A stretch of 64,000 nt of DNA from Desulfuromonas soudanensis (GTDB lineage: Bacteria; Desulfobacterota; Desulfuromonadia; Desulfuromonadales; WTL), in NCBI RefSeq assembly GCF_001278055.1, contig NZ_CP010802.1, positions 2,395,504 through 2,459,503 of the forward strand. The letters run 5' to 3'. The notes beneath the pieces were generated by a model. It searched no databases. It was not told where the DNA came from and worked only from the letters and a program-made list of their open reading frames with translations. The translations under genes were made by a program, and so were the position numbers. Below, piece by piece: positions 25,998-34,248 of the stretch (positions within the stretch are counted from its first letter, which is position 1; every line of letters begins with the position of its first letter).

Positions 25998-26945
25998 TTA
26001 CTTGAGGAAGGCGCCGAGACCCTTCTGCATTTCCTCGACCATCGTCTTGACCGCCGAGGGGCCGGCGACGAGCTTGGCGGCCTTGGCCAACCGCTCGTAG
26101 AAGCCGGAGAGGCTATCGGCGCCCAGAGGCACGCCCTTGTCGAATTCTTTCTCCACCAGGGAAACGCCGATTTTGCCGATGTGCTTCTCGGCCGTTCCCC
26201 GCAGCAGGGACAGCACCTTCTGCTGCCGGTCCTTTTCGACAACCTCCTTGCTGCGGTTTGCTTCTTCGACCTGGGTGCGGCGCTGGCGGACGACGCCGTC
26301 CTGGATTTTTTGCCAGACGCTGAGAAGATCGATGGTCTGGAGGAGATTGACCGCCCCCCCCTCGCCGTTGTTCGTGGCCAGAAGGACATCGATCTTGGCG
26401 CCCGGCTCCCGGGCCACGGACATGGAGTGACCGGCGGTGGTTTCGATATCGGTGGAGCCATCATGAAAGAAACCGAGGGGGTTGCCGTCACGGTAGAAGA
26501 TCAGGGCGACATGCTCCTTGGTGTAGATACGCAGACAACCGCTCATCTGATCCTCTTTGAGCTTGGCCAGCAGCGCCTTGATGTCGATCAGTTTAAGATC
26601 CTGCCCCTTGTAGAGGACCTCGCCGTGGAGGAGGGCATGAATACTGCGGGCCAGTTCGGTGGAGAGGCGGTAGATGTCGAGGGTCGCCCCCCCGGCCAGG
26701 GATTGCTCGAATATGCGCTCAAACGCCGCCTCGTTGACCAGGCGCTCTCCGTCCCGCGCCCATTCGAAGAGAGCGCTGATCAGGCTCCCCGCCTCGAAGA
26801 TGACAACTCCTGTCCCGGTCTTGGTCTCGAAACGCAGGTAGCCGGTAAAAGTGCCGGACTGGAGTTTACGGAGAGCTTCGGGCAAATTGATCTTGCCCGG
26901 ATCGATCTTTTCCTTGACGGGGTTTCCCCGCGGCAACAGGATCAT
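25998..26945 (-). CDS. DUF4388/PATAN-like signalling protein, two repeats
   Basis: A 315-residue soluble protein with two copies of a DUF4388-like module: residues about 20-110 (LRKLQSGTFTGYLRFETK, then VVIFEAGSLISALFEW) and about 115-205 (LLAKLKEDQMSGCLRIYTKE, then ALIFYRDGNPLGFFHDGS). Each has the G-(Y/C)-L-R-(F/I) strand followed by a glycine turn that defines PATAN-type domains, found in gliding and signalling proteins. The C-terminal 110 residues are helical and charged. It is read from a near-consensus promoter at 27009-27037. It lies between the membrane protein gene and the second MITE copy. Confidence 0.7.
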   Translation of the reverse strand: MILLPRGNPVKEKIDPGKINLPEALRKLQSGTFTGYLRFETKTGTGVVIFEAGSLISALFEWARDGERLVNEAAFERIFEQSLAGGATLDIYRLSTELARSIHALLHGEVLYKGQDLKLIDIKALLAKLKEDQMSGCLRIYTKEHVALIFYRDGNPLGFFHDGSTDIETTAGHSMSVAREPGAKIDVLLATNNGEGGAVNLLQTIDLLSVWQKIQDGVVRQRRTQVEEANRSKEVVEKDRQQKVLSLLRGTAEKHIGKIGVSLVEKEFDKGVPLGADSLSGFYERLAKAAKLVAGPSAVKTMVEEMQKGLGAFLK

Positions 26946-27008
26946 GGACAGGCCTCGAACAGATGGAGAGTGGGAACGATTGGCGAAAAGAATTGAAAAA
27001 TCCTAAAC

Positions 27009-27037
27009 TTATTAACCCATTTGACCATTCTTGTCAA
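27009..27037 (-). promoter_or_regulatory. leftward promoter of the DUF4388-type gene
   Basis: Minus-strand TTGACA (27037-27032), 17 bp and TAATAA (27014-27009). It lies about 65 bp upstream of the start at 26945, between the gene and the MITE. Confidence 0.72.
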
Positions 27038-27096
27038 CAATGATCGCCCCCGGTGTCCACCAAACGCCCCGATCGGTCGGAATGGCCGCAGCAGGC

Positions 27097-27263
27097 TAGG
27101 AGCCGGTCGGACTATACGGGCCGAAGCGAAAAATTGGATATTTGAGGTCAGATTCGAGCTCGTTTGAGGGCCAATAGTCGTCTCTATTGGTCGAAAAGGA
27201 GCTCGGATATGGACCAAATAGACGATTTTGCAGCCGGCTCATGGATAGTCCGACAGGCTCCTA
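27097..27263. mobile_element. MITE copy 2 (same family as 17175-17340)
   Basis: The element lies between TA dinucleotides at 27097-27098 and 27262-27263, a clean TA target duplication. Ends are GGAGCCGGTCGGACTAT and ATAGTCCGACAGGCTCC; the left arm differs from copy 1 by one base. The length from A 27098 to T 27262 is 165 bp, the same as copy 1. The right end forms the TAG stop of the ParA-like gene, as copy 1 does for its neighbour. Confidence 0.88.
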
Positions 27264-28553
27264 TGCCCGGGGGAAAACCTCCCGCAGGACCCGGCGACGC
27301 CAGGAGGAAAACCGCGCCCGTCCCTCCCCTTCGAGAAAGCGCCGGGGAGCCCCCGCATCGAGGGTCACCAGAAGAATCTCCCGATAGAGTTCCTCAACCG
27401 GCCGGCCGCAGGCCCCCTGCCAGAAGTGGTCAAAGAGGCCGTCCTCAGCGGCGATCATCTGCTCGGCCACCACCTCGGCGCTGCCGCCGTCGAAAAGCCG
27501 CAGGGTAAACGCCGATTCGGGACCGCTTTCGTCCACCGAAACGGTCTCGAAAACGAGTCCGCCATCGGTTCCGGCCAGGGTTTTCAGATCGGTATTCTCC
27601 AGGAGTCGCGCCAGGCACCGACCATGGATGAAGCCCCGCCTCCGACTGCGCTGATCGAAGAAGAAATGCCCCTCCTCCCCCTGGATCCCGGCTCCGCAGA
27701 CCGGACAATCCCCCACCAGTCGCCGAAGGCGGGGGGTCGATTCTCCGCCGGACGATGCGTCGTTGCCGAGGGACGAGAGGGCGGCAAATCCCTCTCCGTA
27801 GCGGTCGAGGACGAAGGAGGCGACCTCCCGAAACTGGCGGTGGACGACGGTGGTTCGGGCATGGGTCAGCACCGGATAGACCCGGCTGGTCAGATTGGTG
27901 GCCAATCCTTCGACCTTGGGACTCTTGGCGATGAAGGTGTCGAGAACCTGGTATCCCCGTTCCCGGGCCGAGAAGACCAGGAATTCCCGGATGCCGATGT
28001 TCTCCCGCAGCCGAAGCCGGGCGTCGATCAGGCTCGGCACCAGCCAGAGGGAGGAAGGGTCTCCTCCCCCGGCGACCAGGGCCTGTTGCACCGATGCGGC
28101 ATTGACCAGGGAAGGACGGTCCTTGACCGGGACCAGGACGAGGTCGGCCGCCGCCAGGGCGCTGCGGGTAAAGTAGTCGAGGATGGGGCGGGTATCGAGA
28201 ACGAGAATACCGCCGAAGCCGGACCCGGCCAGGGCTTTTCGCAGCCGAAGGCAATCGTCGTCGGGAGGAGAAAGATCCCGCTCCGAGGCGAGAAACTGCA
28301 CCCCGTATTCCCCCATGGTCGCCAGGTCGGCGACGGGGTCCATCTCGAAGAGGCCGGCGACCGAACGGCCGCTGTTTCGTCCGATGGCGAACATGTTGTC
28401 GACGCTGAAGTGATTGTCGAAGGAGGCGATGGTGACCGGCAGGTCCTCGTGGAGAGCCTTAAGATAAACGGCCAGATTGGTGGCGAGCGTAGTCTTCCCC
28501 ACCCCCCCCTTTTCACTGGCCACGGCAACCACAAAGGGCCGACACTGGTTCAT
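27261..28553 (-). CDS. ParA/MinD-like ATPase with C-terminal zinc-ribbon-like segment
   Basis: A 430-residue protein. The N-terminal 240 residues are a ParA-type deviant Walker ATPase: ASEKGGVGKTTLATNLAVYL (P-loop), IASFDNH (switch) and GGILVLDTRP (Walker B). The C-terminal half is unusual: CPVCGAGI (about 280) followed by FIHGRCL about 30 residues later gives a potential C-C-H-C zinc site, then an unrecognised domain. No ParB or centromere-like repeats are nearby, so this is an orphan ParA relative, perhaps positioning a cargo. Its TAG stop is created by the MITE (27097-27263). It lies 10 bp after the ABC-F gene. Confidence 0.78.
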   Translation of the reverse strand: MNQCRPFVVAVASEKGGVGKTTLATNLAVYLKALHEDLPVTIASFDNHFSVDNMFAIGRNSGRSVAGLFEMDPVADLATMGEYGVQFLASERDLSPPDDDCLRLRKALAGSGFGGILVLDTRPILDYFTRSALAAADLVLVPVKDRPSLVNAASVQQALVAGGGDPSSLWLVPSLIDARLRLRENIGIREFLVFSARERGYQVLDTFIAKSPKVEGLATNLTSRVYPVLTHARTTVVHRQFREVASFVLDRYGEGFAALSSLGNDASSGGESTPRLRRLVGDCPVCGAGIQGEEGHFFFDQRSRRRGFIHGRCLARLLENTDLKTLAGTDGGLVFETVSVDESGPESAFTLRLFDGGSAEVVAEQMIAAEDGLFDHFWQGACGRPVEELYREILLVTLDAGAPRRFLEGEGRARFSSWRRRVLREVFPRA

Positions 28554-28563
28554 GAGCCCCTCA

Positions 28564-30486
28564 TCATGCGGTTTCGACCATTTGCAGCGCCTCCCAGCGC
28601 GGATAGAGGTCGGCGATCAAATCCTGCAGTTCCCGGTGCCGGGCCGAAACGGTACGCCAGCGCTCCTGATCGCGGTAGAGTTCAGGGTCGGCCATCTCTC
28701 CCTCAAGGACGGCCAGCTCCCCTTCCAGGGCTTCGATGGCCTCCTCCACCTCGGCCAACTCCTTCTGGCGGCGCCGGTCGTTTTTTTTGCTCTCCTTGCG
28801 CTCCTCCTGGCTGCGCTGCCGTTCCCCTCGCCCCTCTCCCGCGCCTTCCGGGGCGCTGGAGGTTTCCACCCGCAAGCGACTGTGGCTGATATCGCCGACG
28901 GTCTCTTTGCTGCGCAAAAAATCCTCGTAATTGCCGAAATGGGAAATGGCCTTTCCGTCGCCGACCTCAACCACCCGGGTGGCCAGAGCATCGACGAAGT
29001 AGCGGTCGTGGGAAACGAAGACCAGCCCCCCGGTATAGTGCTGCAGGGAATCGAGAAGAACCTCCTTGGACTTGAGATCGAGGTGGTTGGTCGGCTCGTC
29101 GAGGAGGAGGAGGTTGGCCGGTCGCAAAAGGAGGATGGCCAGAGCCAGCCGGTTGCGTTCACCCCCGGAGAGGACCGCCACCTTTTTGTGGACATCGTCG
29201 CCGCTGAAGAGAAAGGCGCCGAGAATATCCCGCACCCGGGGAACCATCTCGAAGGGGGCGTCGTCGGTGATCTCCTCGAGAACGGTCTTCCCCGCATGGA
29301 GGACCTTGGCCTGGTCCTGGGCAAAGTAAGCCGAAATCAAATTGTGCCCTTCCGTTCGGGTTCCTTCAACGGGGGGCTCGACTCCCGCCAGAATCCGCAT
29401 CAGGGTCGACTTGCCGGCTCCGTTGGCCCCGACCAGGGCGATGCGGTCCCCGCGTTCGACGCAGAGATCGATGCCGTCGAGAACGGTCAGCGGGCCGTAA
29501 CGCTGAACGACACCCTTGAGTTCCAGAGCCTGCCGCCCCCCCTTGGGAGGATCGGGGAAACGGAAGGTAATTTTTTTGCGGGCTGGAGGGACCTGGATCC
29601 GTTCGATCTTCTCGAGCTGCTTGACCCGGCTCTGCACCAGAGAGGCCTTGTTGGCCTGAAAGCGGAAGCGGCCGATGAACGCCTCAATCTTGGCGATTTC
29701 CTCATTCTGTCGGGCCTTGGCCTCCTGCAGAGCGGCCACCCGTCGCTCTCTCTCCTCGAGATAGCGGCTGTAGTTGCCCGGGTATTCGGTGAGGGCGCCG
29801 TTCCAGACTTCGACGATCCGTCCGACCACCTGATCGAGAAAGAACCGGTCGTGGGAAACCAGGACGACGGCAAAGGGGTAGGCAGCCAGATATCCCTCGA
29901 GCCAGTCCCGGGCCGGGAGGTCGAGGTGATTGGTCGGTTCGTCGAGGAGGAGAAGGTTCGGCTTCTGCAGCAAAAGCTTGGCCAGGGCGATGCGCATCTG
30001 CCAGCCGCCGGAGAAGTGGTCGCAGGGCTTGTCCCAATCCGTTTCGGCAAAACCGAGTCCGCGCAGAACCCGGCCGATCTCCGCCTCCATGGCATAGCCG
30101 TCGCGCTGCCGGAAAGTCTCCTGCACCTCGGAATAGCGGGCCAGGTCCCCCTCATCATGACGCAGGGCGATGGCCTCTTCGAGGCGGGTCAGCTCGGCCT
30201 CCATCTTCAGGAGTTCGGCCAGGGCGCTGCGGACCTCGTCAAAGAGCACGGTCCCCCGATGTTCCAGTCCGTCCTGGGGGAGATAGCCGAAGGTGGTCCC
30301 CCGGGCGACATGAAGGTCGCCGCCGTCGGCGGAAACCGTGCCGGCCAGCATCTTGAGGAGGGTGGTCTTGCCGGCTCCGTTCTCTCCGCAGAGACCGATG
30401 CGATCGCCCGGGCGGATGTGCCAGTTAATGCCGGCAAAGAGCTTCCGGCCGCCGAAATCTTTGATTATGGATCGTAGATGCAACAT
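28564..30486 (-). CDS. ABC-F family ATPase (Uup/YheS-like)
   Basis: A 640-residue soluble protein with two tandem ABC ATPase domains and no membrane part. Domain 1 has GENGAGKTTLLK, FSGGWQMRIALA and LLLLDEPTNHLDL. Domain 2 has GANGAGKSTLMR, LSGGERNRLALA and LLLLDEPTNHLDL. The linker contains the positively charged ABC-F segment (FQANKASLVQSRVKQLEK). The C-terminal 90 residues are a charged coiled coil, as in YheS or Uup. ABC-F proteins act on the ribosome in translation or antibiotic resistance. I chose the ATG at 30486 (MLHLRSIIKDF), which gives the family N-terminus. It is followed at 10 bp by the ParA-like gene, so they are co-transcribed. Confidence 0.92.
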   Translation of the reverse strand: MLHLRSIIKDFGGRKLFAGINWHIRPGDRIGLCGENGAGKTTLLKMLAGTVSADGGDLHVARGTTFGYLPQDGLEHRGTVLFDEVRSALAELLKMEAELTRLEEAIALRHDEGDLARYSEVQETFRQRDGYAMEAEIGRVLRGLGFAETDWDKPCDHFSGGWQMRIALAKLLLQKPNLLLLDEPTNHLDLPARDWLEGYLAAYPFAVVLVSHDRFFLDQVVGRIVEVWNGALTEYPGNYSRYLEERERRVAALQEAKARQNEEIAKIEAFIGRFRFQANKASLVQSRVKQLEKIERIQVPPARKKITFRFPDPPKGGRQALELKGVVQRYGPLTVLDGIDLCVERGDRIALVGANGAGKSTLMRILAGVEPPVEGTRTEGHNLISAYFAQDQAKVLHAGKTVLEEITDDAPFEMVPRVRDILGAFLFSGDDVHKKVAVLSGGERNRLALAILLLRPANLLLLDEPTNHLDLKSKEVLLDSLQHYTGGLVFVSHDRYFVDALATRVVEVGDGKAISHFGNYEDFLRSKETVGDISHSRLRVETSSAPEGAGEGRGERQRSQEERKESKKNDRRRQKELAEVEEAIEALEGELAVLEGEMADPELYRDQERWRTVSARHRELQDLIADLYPRWEALQMVETA

Positions 30487-31010
30487 GCGCCCTTTATACC
30501 ATAAGTTACCCCCATCTTGAAACACAGAAGCAGCTCTCGGAGGACACCGCTCCTCCGCGCCGGAGTATCCCCGACCGGGGCCGCCTTTGCCCTATCCAAA
30601 ACACCTTTTGTCTGCTATAGTTTGCGTATTTCCGGAGGGGTTGCTAACCTCCGACTCAGGAACCCACGGGCATGCATGCGCCCTGGAAGATAGATAAGGC
30701 CTAAGGCCCCCAGTCCCCATCGCCCTTCGGCTCGAGAGAAGAGGCGCAGGCAAAGACCGGGTGGACGCAGAGTTTTCCGCCGACCGCACCCGACTGCCGG
30801 ATGCAGGGCGGCGGCAGAATATCAGGCGGTTTCGGATCGATCCGGCATCCCCCCAGCCGACCGGCCAGACTCCCCTTAAGAGCACCATGCTCCGGGGGAC
30901 GCCTCCGGGGCTTTAGGGATGCCGACATCGGGAAACCGCACGGGAAGCCGACCGGCTGACCCGGTAACCACACCAGGGAGCGCCCCGCGGGACGTTCCGG
31001 AAGGATCTAC
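30487..31010 (+). other. long leader of the RNase E gene, structured, with candidate promoter
   Basis: The 524-bp gap has no credible gene. A TATAGT -10 at 30616-30621 would start a transcript near 30628, giving a leader of about 380 nt. It could form several hairpins, including CGGAGG (30633-30638) with CCTCCG (30648-30653), the self-palindrome GCATGCATGC near 30671 and a TCGGATCGATCCGG palindrome near 30834. E. coli rne has a comparably long, autoregulatory leader. Whether this one works likewise is inference. Confidence 0.5.
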
Positions 31011-33509
31011 ATGAGCAAGAAGATGCTGATTAACGCCACCCATCCCGAGGAAAACCGGGTGGCCATCGTCGAGGACGGCATCCTGACCGAACTCGACATC
31101 GAAGTTGCCGGAAGGGAGCAGACCCGGGGGAATATTTACAAGGGGCTGGTCGTTCGCGTCGAACCGGGGCTGCAGGCCGCCTTTGTCGACTACGGCGGCG
31201 ACCGTTTCGGCTTTCTCCAGATGGGGGAGATCCACCCCAACTACTTCAAGGCCTACGAATCCAGCCACGAGGGGAAGGGGCGTCCGCGCATCACCGACAT
31301 CCTTCACCGCGGACAGGAACTCCTGTTGCAGGTCGTCAAGGAAGAGCGGGGGACCAAGGGCGCCGCTCTCACCACCTTCCTCTCCCTCCCTGGCCGCTAC
31401 ATGGTGCTGATGCCCGACAGCGACACCAAGGGGGTCTCCCGCAAGATCGAGGAGGAATCCCAGCGTAAGGCCCTCAAGAGCGCCATGGCCTCCCTTGACC
31501 TCCCGCAGAATCTCGGCTACATCGTCCGCACCGCCGGCATCGGCCAGTCCAAGGAAGAGCTGAAGCGGGACTTCGACTATCTGCGCCGGGTCAACGAAAA
31601 CATCCAGGCCCTGGCCAAAAAGGTCAAGTCCCCCGCCCTGATCTACAAGGAATCGAACCTGGTTATCCGCTGCATCCGCGACTACTTCAGCGCCGATACC
31701 GACGAAGTGCTGGTCGACGATCCGGAGGTCTTCCAGGAAGCCAAGGACTTCTTCCAGCAGGTCATGCCCGAGTATGCACGGCTGGTCAAGCTCCATCAGG
31801 AGCGACGCCCGATCTTCTCCCGCTACCAGATCGAAGAGCAGATCGAAACCATCAGCAAGAACAAGGTCCCCCTCCCCTCCGGCGGCTCCATCGTCATCGA
31901 CTCCACCGAAGCGCTGGTGGCCGTCGACGTCAACTCGGGGAAGATGTCCGGCGAATCGGGGGTCGAAGCCACCGCCTTCAGGACCAACATGGAAGCCGCC
32001 GTCGAAGTCGGACGCCAGCTGCGGCTGCGCGATCTCGGCGGACTGATCGTCATCGACTTTATCGACATGCGCGACCGCAAACACATCCGCGAGATCGAGA
32101 AACAGGTCGCCGCCGCCCTCAAGGACGACAAGGCCCGGGTCACCGTGGGGCGCATCAGCCAGTTCGGTCTCCTCGAGCTCAGCCGCCAGCGCATCAAGGC
32201 CATCCTCGCCGAAGGGACCTTCCTCCCCTGCCCCCACTGCCAGGGGAGCGGCCAGGTCAAGAGCCCCGAAGCCCAGGCCATCGCCTTTCTCCGCAAACTG
32301 CAGGCCGCGGCGGCCAAGGGGCAGGTCGGCCGCATCGAGGGGGAAGTCCCGCTCGACGTCGCCACCTACCTCCTCAACAGCAAGCGCGAAGAACTCCTGG
32401 GGATGGAACGGCGGCACAACCTGACCATTCTCGTCAAGGGGCGCCCCGACTTCATGGCCAGTCAGGCCGAAGTGACCATCCACAAACGGGAGAAGGAAGA
32501 AGTCGCCGCCGAGTATATCGAGTCCTCTTCTTTTGCCCAGATGCCGATGACGGACTACCTGGAGGAGGCCGTCGTCGAAGCCCCGGAAGAGAGGGAGGTC
32601 GAAAACGAACTCCCCGCCGGCGAAGAGGGGGGCAAAAAGAAACGCCGCCGCCGGCGCAAGAAGAAAAAGGGGAGCGAAGACGGCGGAGCACCGACCGAAG
32701 GGAGGGGCGAAGGCGAAGGCGAAGAAGATTTCGAGGAGGGAGAGGCGCCAGAGGAAGAGGTGCCGGATTTGGCCGCGGCCACGGAGGAGGGACTCCCCGT
32801 CCTCCTTCATGTCGCCGTCGAAGGTGAGAGTGAAGAGGGCGTCAAACGCAAACGGCGCCGGCGGCGCAAGAAGAGGCCCGCAGAGGCTGCCGCGGAAGCG
32901 GCTCTGTCCGGGAACGGCACCGATTCCCCCCGGCATGAGGAGCCCTCCGCCATCGCGCGCCCTCTGGACCTGTCCCCCCCCCTGGCCCCTGCCGCACCCA
33001 CCCGGGCGGACGTCCTGCCTGAAGCCCCGGCCGGCGGGGAAAAAACAAGGCCGGAGCGCAAGCGCCCTCCCCGGGCCAAAAAGGGTGTTGCGACCGCTGA
33101 TACCCCCGTGGCCGAGGAAGTGACCCCGCCTTCCCCGGCGGCAGCCGCAAAAGAGACGTCGGAACCGGCGAAGAAAACCCGCACACCGGCCAAGAAGACG
33201 GCGCCGGCCAAAACGCCCCTTCCTCCGGCCGATGAGGCGGGCGCAAAGCCGGCCGAAGCAAAGGCCGCTAAAAAGACGGCGACCCGGGCCAAACCCAAGG
33301 CCAAAGTAGCAGCCACCTCCAAGGAGAGCCCGGTCAAGGAGGGAGCCGCCGAGAAACCGGCCCCGAAGGCAGCCCCCCGCAACCGCACCCGAAAGGGCGC
33401 TGCCGCTCCCGGCGCAGAGGAGATCCCCGGCGCTGCCGCGGAAAAAGCGAAAAAAAGGGCGCCCCGCAAGAAGGCGCCGAAGGTGGAAACGTCCGAAAGC
33501 GGAGAATAA
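31011..33509 (+). CDS. rne: ribonuclease E/G family endoribonuclease (RNase E-type)
   Basis: Single-strand endonuclease for mRNA decay and rRNA maturation. The 832-residue protein has the S1 domain (about 35-120, NIYKGLVVRVEPGLQAAFVD), the RNase H-like/5'-sensor region, the catalytic DNase I-like subdomain with DSTEALVAVDVNSGK and LGGLIVIDFIDM, and the zinc-link CPHC (C407, C410). From about residue 510 it has a long low-complexity tail with two basic patches (KKRRRRRKKKK about 540 and KRKRRRRRKKRP about 617) and then Ala/Lys/Pro-rich histone-H1-like repeats. In E. coli the tail is the degradosome scaffold; this one is unlike it, so partners are unknown. The start follows GGAAGGATCTAC. A terminator lies at 33524-33555. 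Confidence 0.9.
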   Translation: MSKKMLINATHPEENRVAIVEDGILTELDIEVAGREQTRGNIYKGLVVRVEPGLQAAFVDYGGDRFGFLQMGEIHPNYFKAYESSHEGKGRPRITDILHRGQELLLQVVKEERGTKGAALTTFLSLPGRYMVLMPDSDTKGVSRKIEEESQRKALKSAMASLDLPQNLGYIVRTAGIGQSKEELKRDFDYLRRVNENIQALAKKVKSPALIYKESNLVIRCIRDYFSADTDEVLVDDPEVFQEAKDFFQQVMPEYARLVKLHQERRPIFSRYQIEEQIETISKNKVPLPSGGSIVIDSTEALVAVDVNSGKMSGESGVEATAFRTNMEAAVEVGRQLRLRDLGGLIVIDFIDMRDRKHIREIEKQVAAALKDDKARVTVGRISQFGLLELSRQRIKAILAEGTFLPCPHCQGSGQVKSPEAQAIAFLRKLQAAAAKGQVGRIEGEVPLDVATYLLNSKREELLGMERRHNLTILVKGRPDFMASQAEVTIHKREKEEVAAEYIESSSFAQMPMTDYLEEAVVEAPEEREVENELPAGEEGGKKKRRRRRKKKKGSEDGGAPTEGRGEGEGEEDFEEGEAPEEEVPDLAAATEEGLPVLLHVAVEGESEEGVKRKRRRRRKKRPAEAAAEAALSGNGTDSPRHEEPSAIARPLDLSPPLAPAAPTRADVLPEAPAGGEKTRPERKRPPRAKKGVATADTPVAEEVTPPSPAAAAKETSEPAKKTRTPAKKTAPAKTPLPPADEAGAKPAEAKAAKKTATRAKPKAKVAATSKESPVKEGAAEKPAPKAAPRNRTRKGAAAPGAEEIPGAAAEKAKKRAPRKKAPKVETSESGE

Positions 33510-33523
33510 TCCGCTCCTGATAA

Positions 33524-33555
33524 GCAAAGGCCGGGACAAGCGTCCCGGCCTTTGC
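33524..33555. terminator. strong hairpin terminator after rne
   Basis: GCAAAGGCCGGGAC pairs perfectly with GTCCCGGCCTTTGC around a four-base AAGC loop. It ends rne and faces the convergent Smr gene 14 bp away. Confidence 0.9.
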
Positions 33556-33568
33556 TGTTTGTACCGCC

Positions 33569-34246
33569 CTACCCCTTCAAAAATACGACCAGCGCCCCCT
33601 CACCTCCGTGCTGCCGGGGCGCCCTCCCCCATTCGACGACCCAGGCTCCGGCCTGATGGGTAAGGTAGCGTTCGATCTCGGTGCGTAGCACCGGTTCACT
33701 CCCGGAACCGAGACCGCGGCCGGTAATGATGAGCACGGTACGGAACCCCTGATAGACGCTGTTTTCGAGAAAAAACCGGACCTTTTCCCGGGCCTGATCG
33801 CGATGGAGGCCGTGGAGATCGAGCCGCGCCTCGGGAAGGAGTTGGCCGCGGCGCACCAGACGCATCCGCCGGGGTTCGGCCCGCACCTCCTCCTCAGGGG
33901 AAAATTCATCCTCGAAGACCGCATCCATGGTCCCCAGTGCCGCGCAAAAAAGTTCCTGGTCCGTCGGGGGGGCAAGGGTCCTAATCTTCTCCGTACCCTC
34001 CCCTGTCTCCTCCTCCGGAGCCTCTTCGTGGGAAGCCTCTGGGCCACCGGGAGAGAGACCGAGGCGCTCCATCTCCTCGGCGAAAAGCGTCCCATCGTCC
34101 CTGGGCTCCTCCTCGAGGGCCGGTTCGGGGAGAGCCTTGGACACCGGGGGGACCGGCTTTTTCGGTTTGTCGTTGGAAACGCAAAACCCCTTCAGGGAGG
34201 CGAAGGGGTTCTGGGGGGATTTTCTGGATTTTTTTCCGGGAGCCAA
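33569..34246 (-). CDS. Smr-domain protein
   Basis: A 226-residue protein. The N-terminal 120 residues are charged and Pro/Glu rich. The C-terminal Smr domain (from about residue 140) has LDLHGLHRDQAREKVRFFLE, the catalytic HGRG-like TGRGLGSGSEPVLR and LTHQAGAWVVEWGRAPRQHGG. Smr domains are nucleases related to the MutS2 C-terminus. I propose a TTG start at 34246-34244 (MAPGKKSRKSPQNPF) because it lies just after the TGA stop of the upstream gene (CTGATTTTG), and upstream codons in this frame fall inside that gene. Co-translation with the TPR-like gene is likely. Its cellular target is unknown. Confidence 0.82.
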   Translation of the reverse strand: MAPGKKSRKSPQNPFASLKGFCVSNDKPKKPVPPVSKALPEPALEEEPRDDGTLFAEEMERLGLSPGGPEASHEEAPEEETGEGTEKIRTLAPPTDQELFCAALGTMDAVFEDEFSPEEEVRAEPRRMRLVRRGQLLPEARLDLHGLHRDQAREKVRFFLENSVYQGFRTVLIITGRGLGSGSEPVLRTEIERYLTHQAGAWVVEWGRAPRQHGGEGALVVFLKG

Positions 34247-34248
34247 AA

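Noticed and set aside
25170-26996. 608-codon plus-strand frame across 25-27 kb
   Set aside because: It runs antisense to two minus-strand genes with clear start signals and promoter, and contains a terminator hairpin near its start.
30616-31010. 6S RNA or a cobalamin-type riboswitch in the rne leader
   Set aside because: A CCAGTCCCC word and GGGAAGCCG word recall these RNAs, but the closing stem of 6S and the conserved GCCACTG box of the riboswitch could not be found.
30876-33539. 887-codon minus-strand frame opposite rne
   Set aside because: Antisense of the RNase E gene; phenylalanine/leucine/glycine-rich text caused by the reversed low-complexity tail.
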